Part shown: positions 31,097-40,912 of the stretch, piece by piece
How the letters are laid out: each line of letters opens with the position of its first letter
How positions within the stretch are numbered: the first letter of the stretch is position 1
Source: Leishmania martiniquensis
Lineage: Eukaryota > Euglenozoa > Kinetoplastea > Trypanosomatida > Trypanosomatidae
Reading direction: 5' to 3'
Assembly: GCF_017916325.1 (NCBI RefSeq)
Contig: NC_090142.1
Location: forward strand, 523,501 to 587,500
DNA length: 64,000 nucleotides
Translations under genes and position numbers: made by a program
Notes under the pieces: generated by a model
The model's database searches: none
Told to the model about the DNA's origin: nothing
What the model saw: the letters and a program-made list of their open reading frames with translations, nothing else

Positions 31097-31686
31097 TTCG
31101 CTTCGTCTTCACATCACCAGATGAGCGCGCGGTGCTCAAGGGAGCTGTGGGTCACAGACACAGAGAAAAGGGACAGAAGACACAGACGTGAGGGTCGAAT
31201 CGCTTTGCTGTCTTTGAGGCACTTCGAGACCTGAGAGAGCGCGGCGGTGTCGCGGCACCCTCTTCGCCTCCATCACTCTCTCCTTGACCGACCCGCTTCA
31301 ACCATCATAAATGCCCTCATGACGCGTATTGTGAGGCACCGCTTCTCTTTAGCTGACGGACGCACCCGCGCCTTCCTCCTCCCCCTCCTCCCCCTCCTCC
31401 TCCTCCGTCTACTTCTCTCATGGGATCTGAAGCGTGACGGCTCTCTACCTCGCGTTAGCGCGCTTGTAAGTGTGGGGGTGCGTCCGTTATGTGTGTGGTG
31501 TGGAAAGGGTGGGGGCTCATTCTTTTCTTCGCACATCTTTGCGCCGCTTCGCCACCCGCGTTTACTTCACACGTCAGTGCTGCGTCAGCAGGAGGTGCTG
31601 TTGCCGTAGCGACTGCCGTACATACGGCCCCTTTACCTGGCACGCGTCTTCTTCGATTCCCTCGCGCTTTGGCGCGCTTTTCGCGC
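31097..31686 (+). other. Intergenic spacer with strong splice acceptor
   Basis: No gene was seen. A CCT-repeat tract at 31371-31418 is followed by AG at 31431-31432. The KREPA3-like frame is open upstream of its ATG to about 31489, but the first ATG in a presequence context is 31687. Confidence 0.55.
31371..31432 (+). promoter_or_regulatory. Predicted spliced-leader acceptor for the KREPA3-like gene
   Basis: A (CCT)n-rich tract and CTTCTCTC are followed by AG at 31431-31432. Use of this site is inferred. It would give a leader of about 254 bases. Confidence 0.5.
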
Positions 31687-32997
31687 ATGCGGCGGATTGC
31701 TGTGGCAGCGTGTCAGCGACGGTGGCTTGCTTTGGTACCGCTGCCTCGCGTCGGGAAGTGCGTAACGCCGTGGTCAGGGCGTAGCAGCCTTATCGATACT
31801 GCGGCGCCTATCACAACTTCGCTTCGCGAAGTGAGCACCACTGCGGCCCGCAACGCACCGAAGGACGCTCCGTATCAGTGCGGTGAGTGTGGGAAAGCGT
31901 TCCGCCTCTTAAACGCGCTCACGCATCACATTATGACGCGCCACGGCAACTGCGCTAAGGCGCTCATCAAAAAGGACGGCAGGCTGGTCCCTCTGGAGCC
32001 AGATCAGCTGAAGGGCACTGCACATGGCGGATCACCGGCCTCTACCGCACCGGCGGCCGGCGCAGTCGCCGCAGCGTCTTTTTCTCCACTGCCCAGCAGC
32101 GCCGCGTCGCCGTATACGGCGCCCTTTGCCACTCCACTCGATCACGTCGCCGCATCTATCGGCGGGACGGCCGCGCCCTCTGCTCCACCAGGCCCTGTCT
32201 CAGGCGTGCAGGCTGCCGCCGCACCGGCCACTGCCGGCAGTGGTGAGGGCGGCAATGGCGGTGACCGTGCTGCTGCGGACACGGAGAAGCGGATGTTCGT
32301 CTGCACAGTTTGCCAAAAGACGTTTCGCCTGGAGGCGGCGCTGCAGCACCACTACCTGGCGAAGCACAATATGGAGATGCCGACCTCTAGCTTGTCCTCG
32401 GCTCTCCTGGGCGGCGCGAGCACGGCAGCCGCAACCATCGATGCTTCGGGGCCCTCTCCAGGTGCGCCTGGCTCTACCACCGGTGGCGGCTCCACCACCG
32501 GCAGTGGCGTGTCTGGCACAGCGGCAGACAACGCAGCAGTTCCTGGGGGCGCTTCCAGCTTCAGCGCTGCACAGTACGTGCGGCAGCAGGAAGGGGCACT
32601 CCCTGATGCCCCACAGTACCAACTCGACGTGGCACCGAACGCACCGGAGGAGGGTGACATTGCTGCGCACTGGCGCTGTGTGAATATATGCGTGCTGATG
32701 GGTGAGGTACAGGAGGTAGAGGAGGGGTACATTTTTCAGGATCACGTGTTGCAGTTCACTGTCGCGACCGAGTTTGCGTCCCCGGCCCCTGGCGACCCTG
32801 ACATGGACTTCCACACGGTGCGGGTGTACGGACATGATTTTTGGGCGCCACTAAAGGAGGACATACAGACGGGCGGTCGCTTCCTCGTTACGGGACGACT
32901 GTGCATGGTTCCGCAGTTCGATATGCAGCTGAGAAAGTATTACCACTACCCCGTCATCCAGGTCTTCGCTGGTTCTGGGAACGTGGTGCGTGTTTGA
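31687..32997 (+). CDS. Two-zinc-finger OB-fold editosome protein, probable KREPA3 (MP42/LC-7b)
   Basis: The product is 436 aa from the ATG at 31687. MRRIAVAACQRRWLALVPL reads as a mitochondrial presequence; the frame upstream is open but is probably leader. Two C2H2 zinc fingers are visible: C65-x2-C68...H81-x4-H86 within CGECGKAFRLLNALTHHIMT, and C206-x2-C209 within CTVCQKTFRLEAALQHHYLA. Long Ala/Ser/Pro linkers separate them. The C-terminal 120 residues form an SSB-like OB fold (VNICVLMGEVQEV, VLQFTVATEF, FHTVRVYGHDFW, GGRFLVTGRLCMVPQ). This is the architecture of KREPA1-3, structural and RNA-binding subunits of the ~20S editosome that performs U insertion and deletion editing. The length is nearest to KREPA3. 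Recalled synteny with KREPA3 beside lipoate ligase in T. brucei agrees. KREPA2 is the alternative. Confidence 0.82.
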   Translation: MRRIAVAACQRRWLALVPLPRVGKCVTPWSGRSSLIDTAAPITTSLREVSTTAARNAPKDAPYQCGECGKAFRLLNALTHHIMTRHGNCAKALIKKDGRLVPLEPDQLKGTAHGGSPASTAPAAGAVAAASFSPLPSSAASPYTAPFATPLDHVAASIGGTAAPSAPPGPVSGVQAAAAPATAGSGEGGNGGDRAAADTEKRMFVCTVCQKTFRLEAALQHHYLAKHNMEMPTSSLSSALLGGASTAAATIDASGPSPGAPGSTTGGGSTTGSGVSGTAADNAAVPGGASSFSAAQYVRQQEGALPDAPQYQLDVAPNAPEEGDIAAHWRCVNICVLMGEVQEVEEGYIFQDHVLQFTVATEFASPAPGDPDMDFHTVRVYGHDFWAPLKEDIQTGGRFLVTGRLCMVPQFDMQLRKYYHYPVIQVFAGSGNVVRV

Positions 32998-33994
32998 CAC
33001 ACTATGGGGTCGCTGCACGTCAACGTTGATGGCATCGATGGCGCTCTTGTCGCCGCTAGCTTCGCTGCAGGGACGGTGGCCGTCGTTGTCGAGCAGCTTT
33101 GCGAGAGCGAGCTTTCGGCTTCTCGTTGCACGCCAGTTGAGGGACGGCAAGGTGCTCTAAGGTTGTTGGGTGAGGGCAACGCCCATGCTCGTCTGACGAA
33201 GAGTGGTGTGGGCGGTTGGGTGGGAAGAGAGACAGAGACGCTGCAATCTCTCTGAGCGTGCGGCTGTGGGGTATGTGGGATTAAGACTTGTGCTGATGTC
33301 GAGTCCTGCGACTGTGTGTGCATGTGCTTGAACTGAAGTGTTTTGTCGTTACGATTGCGTTTAACGCTCTCGTACCTCTCTCTTTCATCAGGCTGGGACA
33401 GATATAATTTGCTTCCCCCCTCCCCCCGCCGCCGCACCGGCTGTGTGCCGCCACCGCTCATGCCAACTCTTAGGAGCTAAGTGAGATACTGCGCGGGAAG
33501 AAGTGGTGGAAAGATGCAGGAGGAATTCGGAGATGCAGAGAGCGTTCTGTTTCCATGCTCATCAGGACAGCAGAGCATCACGCACGCTGGCATGGAAGGT
33601 TGTTGGTTGCTGGTGGGGGGTAGCAGAGCCATTCAGGATGCGCTCCTCGCTCTCTCTCGGATGCAGGGCGAGGGAGGATTCCTCTTTGAGTTTGCGAGAC
33701 ACTGCACGCACTTGTTAGTTGTCTTCGCCGCGCCGATAACTTCCGTCCATCGCCTCCGCTACCGCACTGTCCATGACGCGAAACGACGGCGCTGCAGCTG
33801 CCGTAGTCGTGCAAACTGCGGTGCACTCCTTCACATTTCCCCCCTCCCCTGCCACTGCCCCCGTCTCCAGAGAGTGGAGGGGGTGCGGACTCCTTCACAG
33901 CACAAAAGCACATCGTTCTGCCTGCGGTGCACTCCTTCACATTTCCCCCTCCACACCCAAACACATGCAGAGGCCCGCATCTGTTCACCATCGC
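32998..33994 (+). other. Spacer with a duplicated leader motif
   Basis: This 1-kb spacer has no supported gene. Near its end a 28-base element occurs at 33816-33843 and again at 33922-33949, with a partial copy at about 33884-33899. Each copy includes a pyrimidine tract. The frame of the next gene is open from 33773, but most of this is likely leader. Confidence 0.5.
33816..33949 (+). repeat. Duplicated 28-base pyrimidine-containing element
   Basis: The sequence beginning CTGCGGTGCACTCCTTCACA at 33816 recurs at 33922, a spacing of 106 bases. A third partial version (GTGCGG then ACTCCTTCACA) lies between them. Each is followed by a C/T-rich run, so the duplication provides two similar splice-acceptor regions upstream of the WD40 gene. 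Confidence 0.8.
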
Positions 33995-36478
33995 ATGAAC
34001 ATTCTGCACACTGCTTCTGTTGATGGCCGCACCTGCTGTGCGGCCAACGAGGAGGTATGGGTCGCGAAGCAGAGTGGTGGCATCGCCGTCTTCTCGGCGA
34101 GATCTGGCACCTGTGTGAGACACATTGCTCTCACCGACGACGACGGCGCAACACCAGCACAGGTCACGCACATGATGACAGTCTTTGAGGAGGTTTGGGT
34201 TAGCACGAGAGAGGGCCGTGTGCACATCTACAAGCTCGCCACACATACGGCAGTGGACTCCATACTCATTCCTGGCGCAGAGAGGAAAGTGCAGGTAGTA
34301 AGCCTCTCCTTCAACGGCCACATCGCCGTCATCGCCACCACCAGCGGCTCTGTGTACGTCCATCACCCACTGACGCACAAGCGGCTTCGCACTCTTTCCA
34401 CGTCCGCTTCTCCGTGCACGGCAGCGATTCAGTTCTACAGCTTTGTCGTTGGCGCTGATACGAAGGGGGCCTTGTACCTATGGGACCCGGTAGCAGGTGA
34501 GTGCGTCATCTACCACGCCGAGAGCAAGAGCGAAGTCGTAGCGCTGCTCCACGAGCCCACCACCGGCACCATATGGGCTTCTCGGACGAACGAGCACGTC
34601 GATGTGTACGCAATTGTGGAGGGGGCACTGCAGCTGCAGCGCCGGGTAAGCGGGATAGGGCGAGTCACAGGGATGGTGGCGGTCTCTGGAACTGTAGTGG
34701 CGACTACCTTCACAAAATGCGTCGTACAGATCGACGCTGCCACGGCGAAGGTGACCGTCAACGTTGCCGGTGCGCACACCAAGTTCATCTACGGCTGTTG
34801 TAAGGCGATGCACCAGGAAGTGGCGCAGGTGTGGAGTCTCGGCAATGATGCCACACTGCGCGTCTGGAGTGTTGCAGGGCTGCAGGTGCCTGCAGCGCCT
34901 CTGCCACACCTCCCACCTACCAAGCAAGCCGCGTTCACCTCCTCCGTGGAGGCCAAGCTTGGCCTGTCGCTAGGCCGATTGCAGGTAGACATGCAGTCGG
35001 AGAGGAATAGCCGTGCCTGCATGGCAGAGGAGCTCCTCAAGGCGCGTGAGGAGGCGCAAGAGATGCGACTGCGCGTCTTCAAAGAAGAGGAGAAGTGGCT
35101 CACGTTAGATGCAGAGCTCACAGCCGAACGGAAGCGACGCAGAGAGTTGGAGGAGAGCAATGCGAACCTGGCCAAGGAGGTGGCGGACATCACGTCAAAG
35201 GTGGCCGTCGTAGAGCGGGAAGGCCAGGCCCTCCGCGGGGAGGTGGCGGAGCTGAAAGTGGCGCTCTCCCAGTCGCGCACGGAGACGAACGCGAAGCAGA
35301 CCGAGAAAGCAAACACTGAGAAGCAGCTGTCTGAGGAGCGGACGAATAAGAACCGGCTGGAGCAGCGACTGCGCGACACGGAGGGGAAGCTGGCTTCGCT
35401 GCAGGCGGAGCACCGTCGCGTGTGTGAATCATTGGGCAGCGCGAACGCCGCCCAGCCGCTGCGTAGCGCAGCCGAAGATGGCTTGGCGAGTGACAACGCC
35501 GCCTTGAAAACGGAGCTCGAGCAGGCACGCAGGATGAACTCCCTTATGAGCTCCGCCATGGCGTCCATGGAGTACACTATCCGTCGCCGTGAGGAAGAGG
35601 ACCGTGACTTGACGGCGCTGCTGAACGCCTTCCGTCATCGCGTCGCTGACCGCGTCACGGACCCAAACCTGTCTGCACTCCTTCTCGCCACCATCGTGCG
35701 CAATGCCCCGCGCTTTGACCTGCAGTGCGATGAGTTGACCAAAGCGCAGCTGATGGAGCAGAACGGACCCTTCCTGCAGTTTATTCAGACCCTCCGGGCC
35801 ACCGATCCGGAAGCGTACCAGAAACTCATGCAGTACCTTCAGCACCCTTCCATACTCCAAGGGCTACCGAACGACGCGCAGGTGCTGCTGGAGCGCCTTC
35901 TCGCACGTGCTTCAAGGGAGGGTGAGGTGCCGAACGAGGATATAGCCAACTTCAAGAGGGCGATTCCTAGCTTCACAGACTCGACGGCGGCCCTGGGCGT
36001 CGGCCGTGAAGGGGCTGGCAGCGGCACCGGCGCGAGAGAGAGCGTGATCTCTGAGGGTAACGCCGCTGCTTCAGGCGTGTCCTTCGGGAGCGCCGGCGAC
36101 GGCCTCACTGTGCAAAATGAAGCGGCGAAATACGCCCTTCTTCGTGAGATGCGTGAGCAGCGGCTGATCGACGAAAATTATATTCGCGAACAGCAGACGA
36201 TGTTTGAGTTTATTCTCAAGACACGGCGATTGCTGGTCGAGAGCCTCGCTGTTCTGTACAAGCGCACTATGAGCGCGCGTCAGGTGATGGAGGCGCTATG
36301 TCTCAACACCGCAGCCTTGAACAGCTCCGCACTTACTGGGACACCGTCCCGCAAGAGTCTTCAGCCGCTGCAGAATATCTTTACCGACATCGTGCGGGAG
36401 CTGGAGGAGCTGATCTCCGACGTGATTCAGCGCTACCTCTCCGGAGCTGAGAAGCAGCGCCTCGGCCTGGAGCAGTGA
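33995..36478 (+). CDS. WD40 domain and coiled-coil protein
   Basis: The product is 827 aa from the ATG at 33995 (MNILHTASVDGRTC). ATGs at 33773 and 33965 are in frame, but the region between carries the duplicated pyrimidine leader element, and an AG at 33969-33970 lies after the last tract, so 33995 fits best. Residues about 1-310 have WD40-like blades (VWVAKQSGGIAVFSARSGTC, VWVSTREGRVHIYKL, ALYLWDPVAGECV, LRVWSV). Residues about 330-540 are a long coiled coil of Glu/Lys/Arg heptads (EELLKAREEAQEMRLRVFKE onward). The C-terminal 280 residues are helical, with a segment EAYQKLMQYLQHPSILQGLP, and end in a second helical stretch. WD40 plus coiled-coil proteins often scaffold cytoskeletal or flagellar structures. 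The specific function is unknown. Confidence 0.75.
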   Translation: MNILHTASVDGRTCCAANEEVWVAKQSGGIAVFSARSGTCVRHIALTDDDGATPAQVTHMMTVFEEVWVSTREGRVHIYKLATHTAVDSILIPGAERKVQVVSLSFNGHIAVIATTSGSVYVHHPLTHKRLRTLSTSASPCTAAIQFYSFVVGADTKGALYLWDPVAGECVIYHAESKSEVVALLHEPTTGTIWASRTNEHVDVYAIVEGALQLQRRVSGIGRVTGMVAVSGTVVATTFTKCVVQIDAATAKVTVNVAGAHTKFIYGCCKAMHQEVAQVWSLGNDATLRVWSVAGLQVPAAPLPHLPPTKQAAFTSSVEAKLGLSLGRLQVDMQSERNSRACMAEELLKAREEAQEMRLRVFKEEEKWLTLDAELTAERKRRRELEESNANLAKEVADITSKVAVVEREGQALRGEVAELKVALSQSRTETNAKQTEKANTEKQLSEERTNKNRLEQRLRDTEGKLASLQAEHRRVCESLGSANAAQPLRSAAEDGLASDNAALKTELEQARRMNSLMSSAMASMEYTIRRREEEDRDLTALLNAFRHRVADRVTDPNLSALLLATIVRNAPRFDLQCDELTKAQLMEQNGPFLQFIQTLRATDPEAYQKLMQYLQHPSILQGLPNDAQVLLERLLARASREGEVPNEDIANFKRAIPSFTDSTAALGVGREGAGSGTGARESVISEGNAAASGVSFGSAGDGLTVQNEAAKYALLREMREQRLIDENYIREQQTMFEFILKTRRLLVESLAVLYKRTMSARQVMEALCLNTAALNSSALTGTPSRKSLQPLQNIFTDIVRELEELISDVIQRYLSGAEKQRLGLEQ

Positions 36479-38109
36479 TGTATGGAGGACGGCTGCTTTC
36501 ACCGCGTAAGGAGGAGGATGGGATATTTTTTAGACGACGGAGGGGGGGTAATGGTGGTGCAGAAGAGCTGAATGCGCTACGTTGATGGCTCGCCTCTTTG
36601 AACGCTGCTGCTCTCCCCACACCCACAAAAGAATTTTCCTCGACACACACCGCTACACATAGGGTCAGTAGATTACATAGACTAGATGACTCTCGCTCGC
36701 CCATCGTCCTTTCCCGTTGTTCTCTTCGCTGCTCCCAATACCACTCGACATTTCTCGGCAGAAGCGACGAAGTACGGGCGGCGTTACGAGGCAATTACGC
36801 GTCTACCCGCCCACACATACACCCAGCGTATGTGGATTCTCGCTCCTGTCCGTCCTGTGGTGGTTGGGCGGAGTGGACTTGGCGGATCACCCCGAGAACA
36901 GGGAGGCCGGCGCGCGCGCTCTCTCTCTAGCTTGTGCTTTCTTGGATTTTTTCGTTCGCTGAACTTTACGTATCGGTGCCGTTTCGCCTGCTCATTCGGC
37001 TGGTAAAAGAACTGAAAAGCAGGGCAAGAGAGGAGCGGATAAAGCGTAAGTTCGCCAAGCCACTGCGCCTTGCCACACGCTGCTCCACTGTGCGCAAGGT
37101 CGCCTCGATGGGGCGGTCAGCTCAGCTGTGCTCGTTGCTGCCACCCAGGCACTTTGAAGCCTTACCTTTTTCCTGCGTCGGCAGCCTCTCTCGCGACTCG
37201 AGTCTGCTTAAGCCTTCCGCGCACATGCGATTCGTATACAACTGTCTGCACGCTTGCTACATCCGCGTTTCTCTGGCGCTCTCTGTGGACCCCTCGTTTA
37301 CCCGTCGAGCGTATCCGTACTCCTCTCCGCACCGCCCAGCGCTCATTTCCTTCCGCTTTTCTCCTTCCCTTCTCCCCGCAGGACGGCGGATGGCGAGAGG
37401 GGAGGGGAGACCATCTCTCCGCGCGCAGTGCCTCCGAGATCCGGTACCCACGCTCGCCGTGGGGAGGCCGAGGCGGCCTCTCTGTGCCTGCCCATGCGGA
37501 GCCGCCGCCGGTGGTGGGAGCGTCGGGCAGCTGGGATGCCGCCAGGTCAGCGACCTTTCGCTGCTGAGCGCGGCGGCGTGGCCCTGGGCGGTGCTGCGCG
37601 GGAGCGATCTACGACGGTGAAGACGTGTGTGCCACCGACATGATGGGTGGGGGTGCCAGCGTTGCTCGAGCGCACCTCGCGCTGCTCTCGCCTCTCCCCT
37701 CCTCCCTTGCGGCGACCTGCGAAGGGTGGTGTAGGCTGGGTAGGAGGCCGAGGGCGTGCTCCGGTAACGGAGTCGGCGGCGCTGCGGCAACACGTGTGTA
37801 CCGCTGCCTCGCCGCGCCGCGCCGACATGGGCGGGTGACATGCCGGGGGGGGGGGAGGGCTCCGTTCTGACTCCTGCGCGCGCGGTATTGCAGCACCGCA
37901 GGACGCGCCGGGATGGAGCAGAGGGCAGCTGCTCCGTTTCTGTTTCTCTCATGGACAAGTCCTTCTGACTGAGCGCACTTTCGATTCGATTGCCTGCTTA
38001 CACCCGTTCTCGCCTTCTCGTCTTTGTGCTCTCTGTCTTTTAACTGGTGCGCAGCCCATACTTGCCACTTTAGGTCCGCTTTTCGCCCCTCTCACCCTTG
38101 TGTTGTGCC
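36479..38109 (+). other. Spacer containing full-length repeat copy A
   Basis: This 1.6-kb spacer holds the dispersed repeat at 37335-37904 and no gene. Open frames reported on both strands over the repeat recur in all copies and follow from the shared sequence, not from coding. About 205 bases separate the repeat from the desaturase start. Confidence 0.6.
37335..37904 (+). mobile_element. ~570-bp dispersed repeat, copy A (SIDER-like short retroposon)
   Basis: This sequence matches copy C at 54108-54674 base for base as far as I can compare by eye, except for a G-run of 11 (8 in C). It starts CCCAGCGCTCATTTCC and ends TTGCAGCACCGCAGGAC. The size, spacer location, lack of coding capacity, orientation with transcription and the existence of a 5'-truncated copy fit SIDER-type non-autonomous retroposons of Leishmania. 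I did not see a poly-A tail or a clear target-site duplication, so the class is inferred. Confidence 0.65.
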
Positions 38110-39362
38110 ATGGTCTCGGGCGACGTCCTTCCCCAGCAACCCAACGAGGTTCTGATTGACGGCATCCTTTATGACTGCACCAACTTCAGGCATCCGGGTG
38201 GCAGCATTCTGAAGTACTTCCTCGGTAGCGGTGATGCCACCGAGACGTACCAGCAGTTCCACTTTAAGCTGCCCAGGGCAGACAAGTACCTTAAGCGACT
38301 GCCCAACCGTCCAGCGCCGCCGCGGCTTCACATTGGCGCGGCTGAGCAGAGGCGGTTGGCGAAGCTCTCTCGGGATTTCAAAGCGCTGCAGGAGGCCTGT
38401 GTGAAGGAGGCCTTTTCGATGCAAACTGGTCGCACATCCTCTACCGCTTTTCGGAGCTGATCCTGATGCATGCCATTGGTCTTTATATGCTGTTTTCTCT
38501 TCCAATGCTTTGGCCCATCGCACTGGCTATCCTTGGCGTGGCAGAGGGGCGCTGCGGCTGGTGGATGCACGAGGCCGGTCATTACAGCGTCACGGGTATT
38601 CGCTGGCTGGACATCAAGATTCAGGAATTGCTCTACGGACTCGGTGACGGGATGAGCGCGTCGTGGTGGCGTTCGCAGCATAACAAGCATCACGCCACCC
38701 CGCAGAAGCACCACTACGACGTGGACCTCGAGACCCTGCCGCTCGTCGCTTTCAACAAAGTCATCGCGCGCCGCGGCAAAAAGAGTGCCAGCGTGCGACG
38801 GTGGGTCTCGTGGCAGATTTACCTGTTCGGCCCCGTCACCTGCAGCCTTGTAGCTCTCTACTGGCAGCTTTTTCTTCACGTGCGCCACGTCGTGCGCACG
38901 CGGCGCTATACAGAGGGTGCCGCCATCCTGTGCCGCTGGATCGCGGTCGGCGTTATCTGCCACAACCTACACGTCTCGCTCTGGAAAGGCCTCGGTGGCG
39001 TTCTCTTCGCGCAGGCCTTCGGCGCCGCCTCTATCTTCATCAACTTCGCTCTCAATCACACCCACCTGCCTATGCTTCCAAAGGATCAGCACGCACACTT
39101 CGTCGAGTACGCGGCCGTCTACACCATGGATGTGACGCCGTCGTGGTTTGTGACGTGGTTCATGGGCTACCTCAACTTTCAGGTGGAGCACCACCTCTTT
39201 CCCAGCATGCCGCAGTTCCGCTTCGCGCAGCTGGTGCCACGAGTGCGGCAGCTTTTCGAGGAAAACGGGTTCAAGTACGACTCACGTCCCTACATAGAGT
39301 CGCTTCAGGCAACCTTCAAGAACCTCGGTGACGTAGCCACGTTCATGGTGACCGGTGACTAG
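38110..39362 (+). pseudogene. Front-end fatty-acid desaturase with cytochrome b5 domain, broken by one frameshift (probable delta-5)
   Basis: The first frame, from the ATG at 38110 to a stop ending at 38460, encodes an N-terminal cytochrome b5 domain with heme motif HPGG (NFRHPGGSILKYF). The second frame, open through 39362, holds the desaturase: HEAGH (histidine box 1), HNKHH (box 2) and QVEHH (box 3, where the first His is Gln, the mark of front-end desaturases). The frames join at a GG in GAGGCC near 38408-38411; one missing G would explain it, since the total 1253 bases is one short of 418 codons. All key residues are otherwise intact, so this is a recent mutation or a sequencing error in a G-run. 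Delta-5 is inferred from recalled synteny (Leishmania delta-5 on chromosome 7). The family introduces double bonds in polyunsaturated fatty acid synthesis in the ER. Confidence 0.88.
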
Positions 39363-40912
39363 CGCTACGTAGGTCGAGGCAGCGGCTTCACGCGAAGCCG
39401 GGAAGGTGGGCAGGCGTGACCAACAAGAGGGAAAGGCGCGCGCCACCAGCCCCTTTCGCCCATGCTGCCGCTGCCGATGGGTTTCCCTTTTCATGCGTTT
39501 GTGTAGACCCTTTGCTGGACGGAGTGAGCCGCACTGCTTTGAGGCGCCTGTGCTCTCTGTCGTCCCACTGTTGCGCGTGTTGCTGTTGCGCGTCGCTGAT
39601 CACCGCCTCTGTTGATGCCTTATTCGTTGACGCTCCTTTACGCCCCCACACCGCCTGTCTGTCTGTCTGCGGGTGTGTATTTTTTCTTCTGTTTGGATTA
39701 TCGTTCACGCGCCGCAGTTCGCATCCGCCGTCACTGCCTCGTCGTGACTTCTTCCCTCACCCTTTCTTTTGCCTTTTTTTAAAAATGACGCTCGCTGCCG
39801 CTGTTCTTTTCGCTGCATGAGGGTTACGCCAGCGCGCATGGTTGGCTTCCTTAATACCTCTCCCCCTTTCGACTCCTATCGCCTCTTGTGTCTAATCTAA
39901 GCCCCCTCTCCTCCCTCGCTTTCTCGGCGTCGCCCCGCTTGTGCCCACAGACTGCTTGCCTGGTCCTCCTGATGGACGCACCGATTGTTCAAAGGTTGTG
40001 TTGGGCTTTCTGAGACACGCGTGACTGTGTGTATTCCCGTTTCTCTCGCTCTACGTTGCCGCACTGACGCTGTAATGCTCACGGGCAGCTTCAGCGGTTC
40101 TTATGCATGCTAAATAAGCTAACGCATGCTCTTGAAGGATGCAGAAAGAAATTGGAGGGGAGCGACATCGGAAACGTCGCTGATGCACAATTGGCGCCGT
40201 CCCTGCAGCCTCTCCCCCCTTTAAGGTTCTCATGAAGGCAGGATAGGACCTGATGTGCAGAGCGAAAGAAAGGAGGGCACCCGCTTCACCTCGGGGAGAG
40301 TAGCTCTTGAGGGAAGAGAGGGCAAAGCTGGGAAAGCGCCTGGGGAGTCGAAGGAGGTGGGTGAGTGGAGCTGGTCCGGGACGCGGCGTAGTGCGTGGCG
40401 TTTCTGTCTCGCGTTTACCCGAGTGATGGTGTACGCACCCGGGGATATGCAGAGATATGTGGAGAGTCCTTGGCGGTGGCACTTTGCGAGGGTCGTGATG
40501 GGAAAGGGCCGTGTTCTCTCCTAGCCATGCGCCCACGCCATCGATTGCCTTTTTCCACGCCTGCGCCACCCTCTAGGGGACTAAATCATGCGCATGGGGA
40601 AGGACGTCAGGTAGCTCAATGAGAAGCAGTAGAGCCAGCGAAGCAGCATTCACCAGCCCAGCCACCCAGAGCGCTTTCACCCCCAATCTCCTCCTCGGCG
40701 TGACTCTTCGTTCGGTGCCACAGGGCACACGCACCCCTTCGACTGTGTGCATGTATGCCTCACGACCCCTTCAGTACAGGCGACGGTCTTCGGTCCACTG
40801 GCCTCTCCTCGACTGTCTGCATTGCTTTTCCCGAGCGCCTTTCTCACTGAATCAGTTGCACGCGTGCGCAACGATAGTTGCTCGATCGAGACAAAAGAGA
40901 TTGCCCACACCG
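39363..40912 (+). other. Intergenic spacer
   Basis: This 1.5-kb spacer has no supported gene. A frame at 40255-40524 starts with GTG only. The frame of the next gene is open from 40619 with ATGs, but it runs through leader-like pyrimidine tracts at about 40810-40850. Confidence 0.5.

Noticed and set aside
37254..37958. Open frames on both strands over the dispersed repeat
   Set aside because: The same frames recur in all copies because the DNA is identical; the copies differ in a G-run that shifts the frame, and no product is plausible.
40255..40524. 89-codon frame in the spacer after the desaturase
   Set aside because: It starts with GTG only, without an ATG or family motif.
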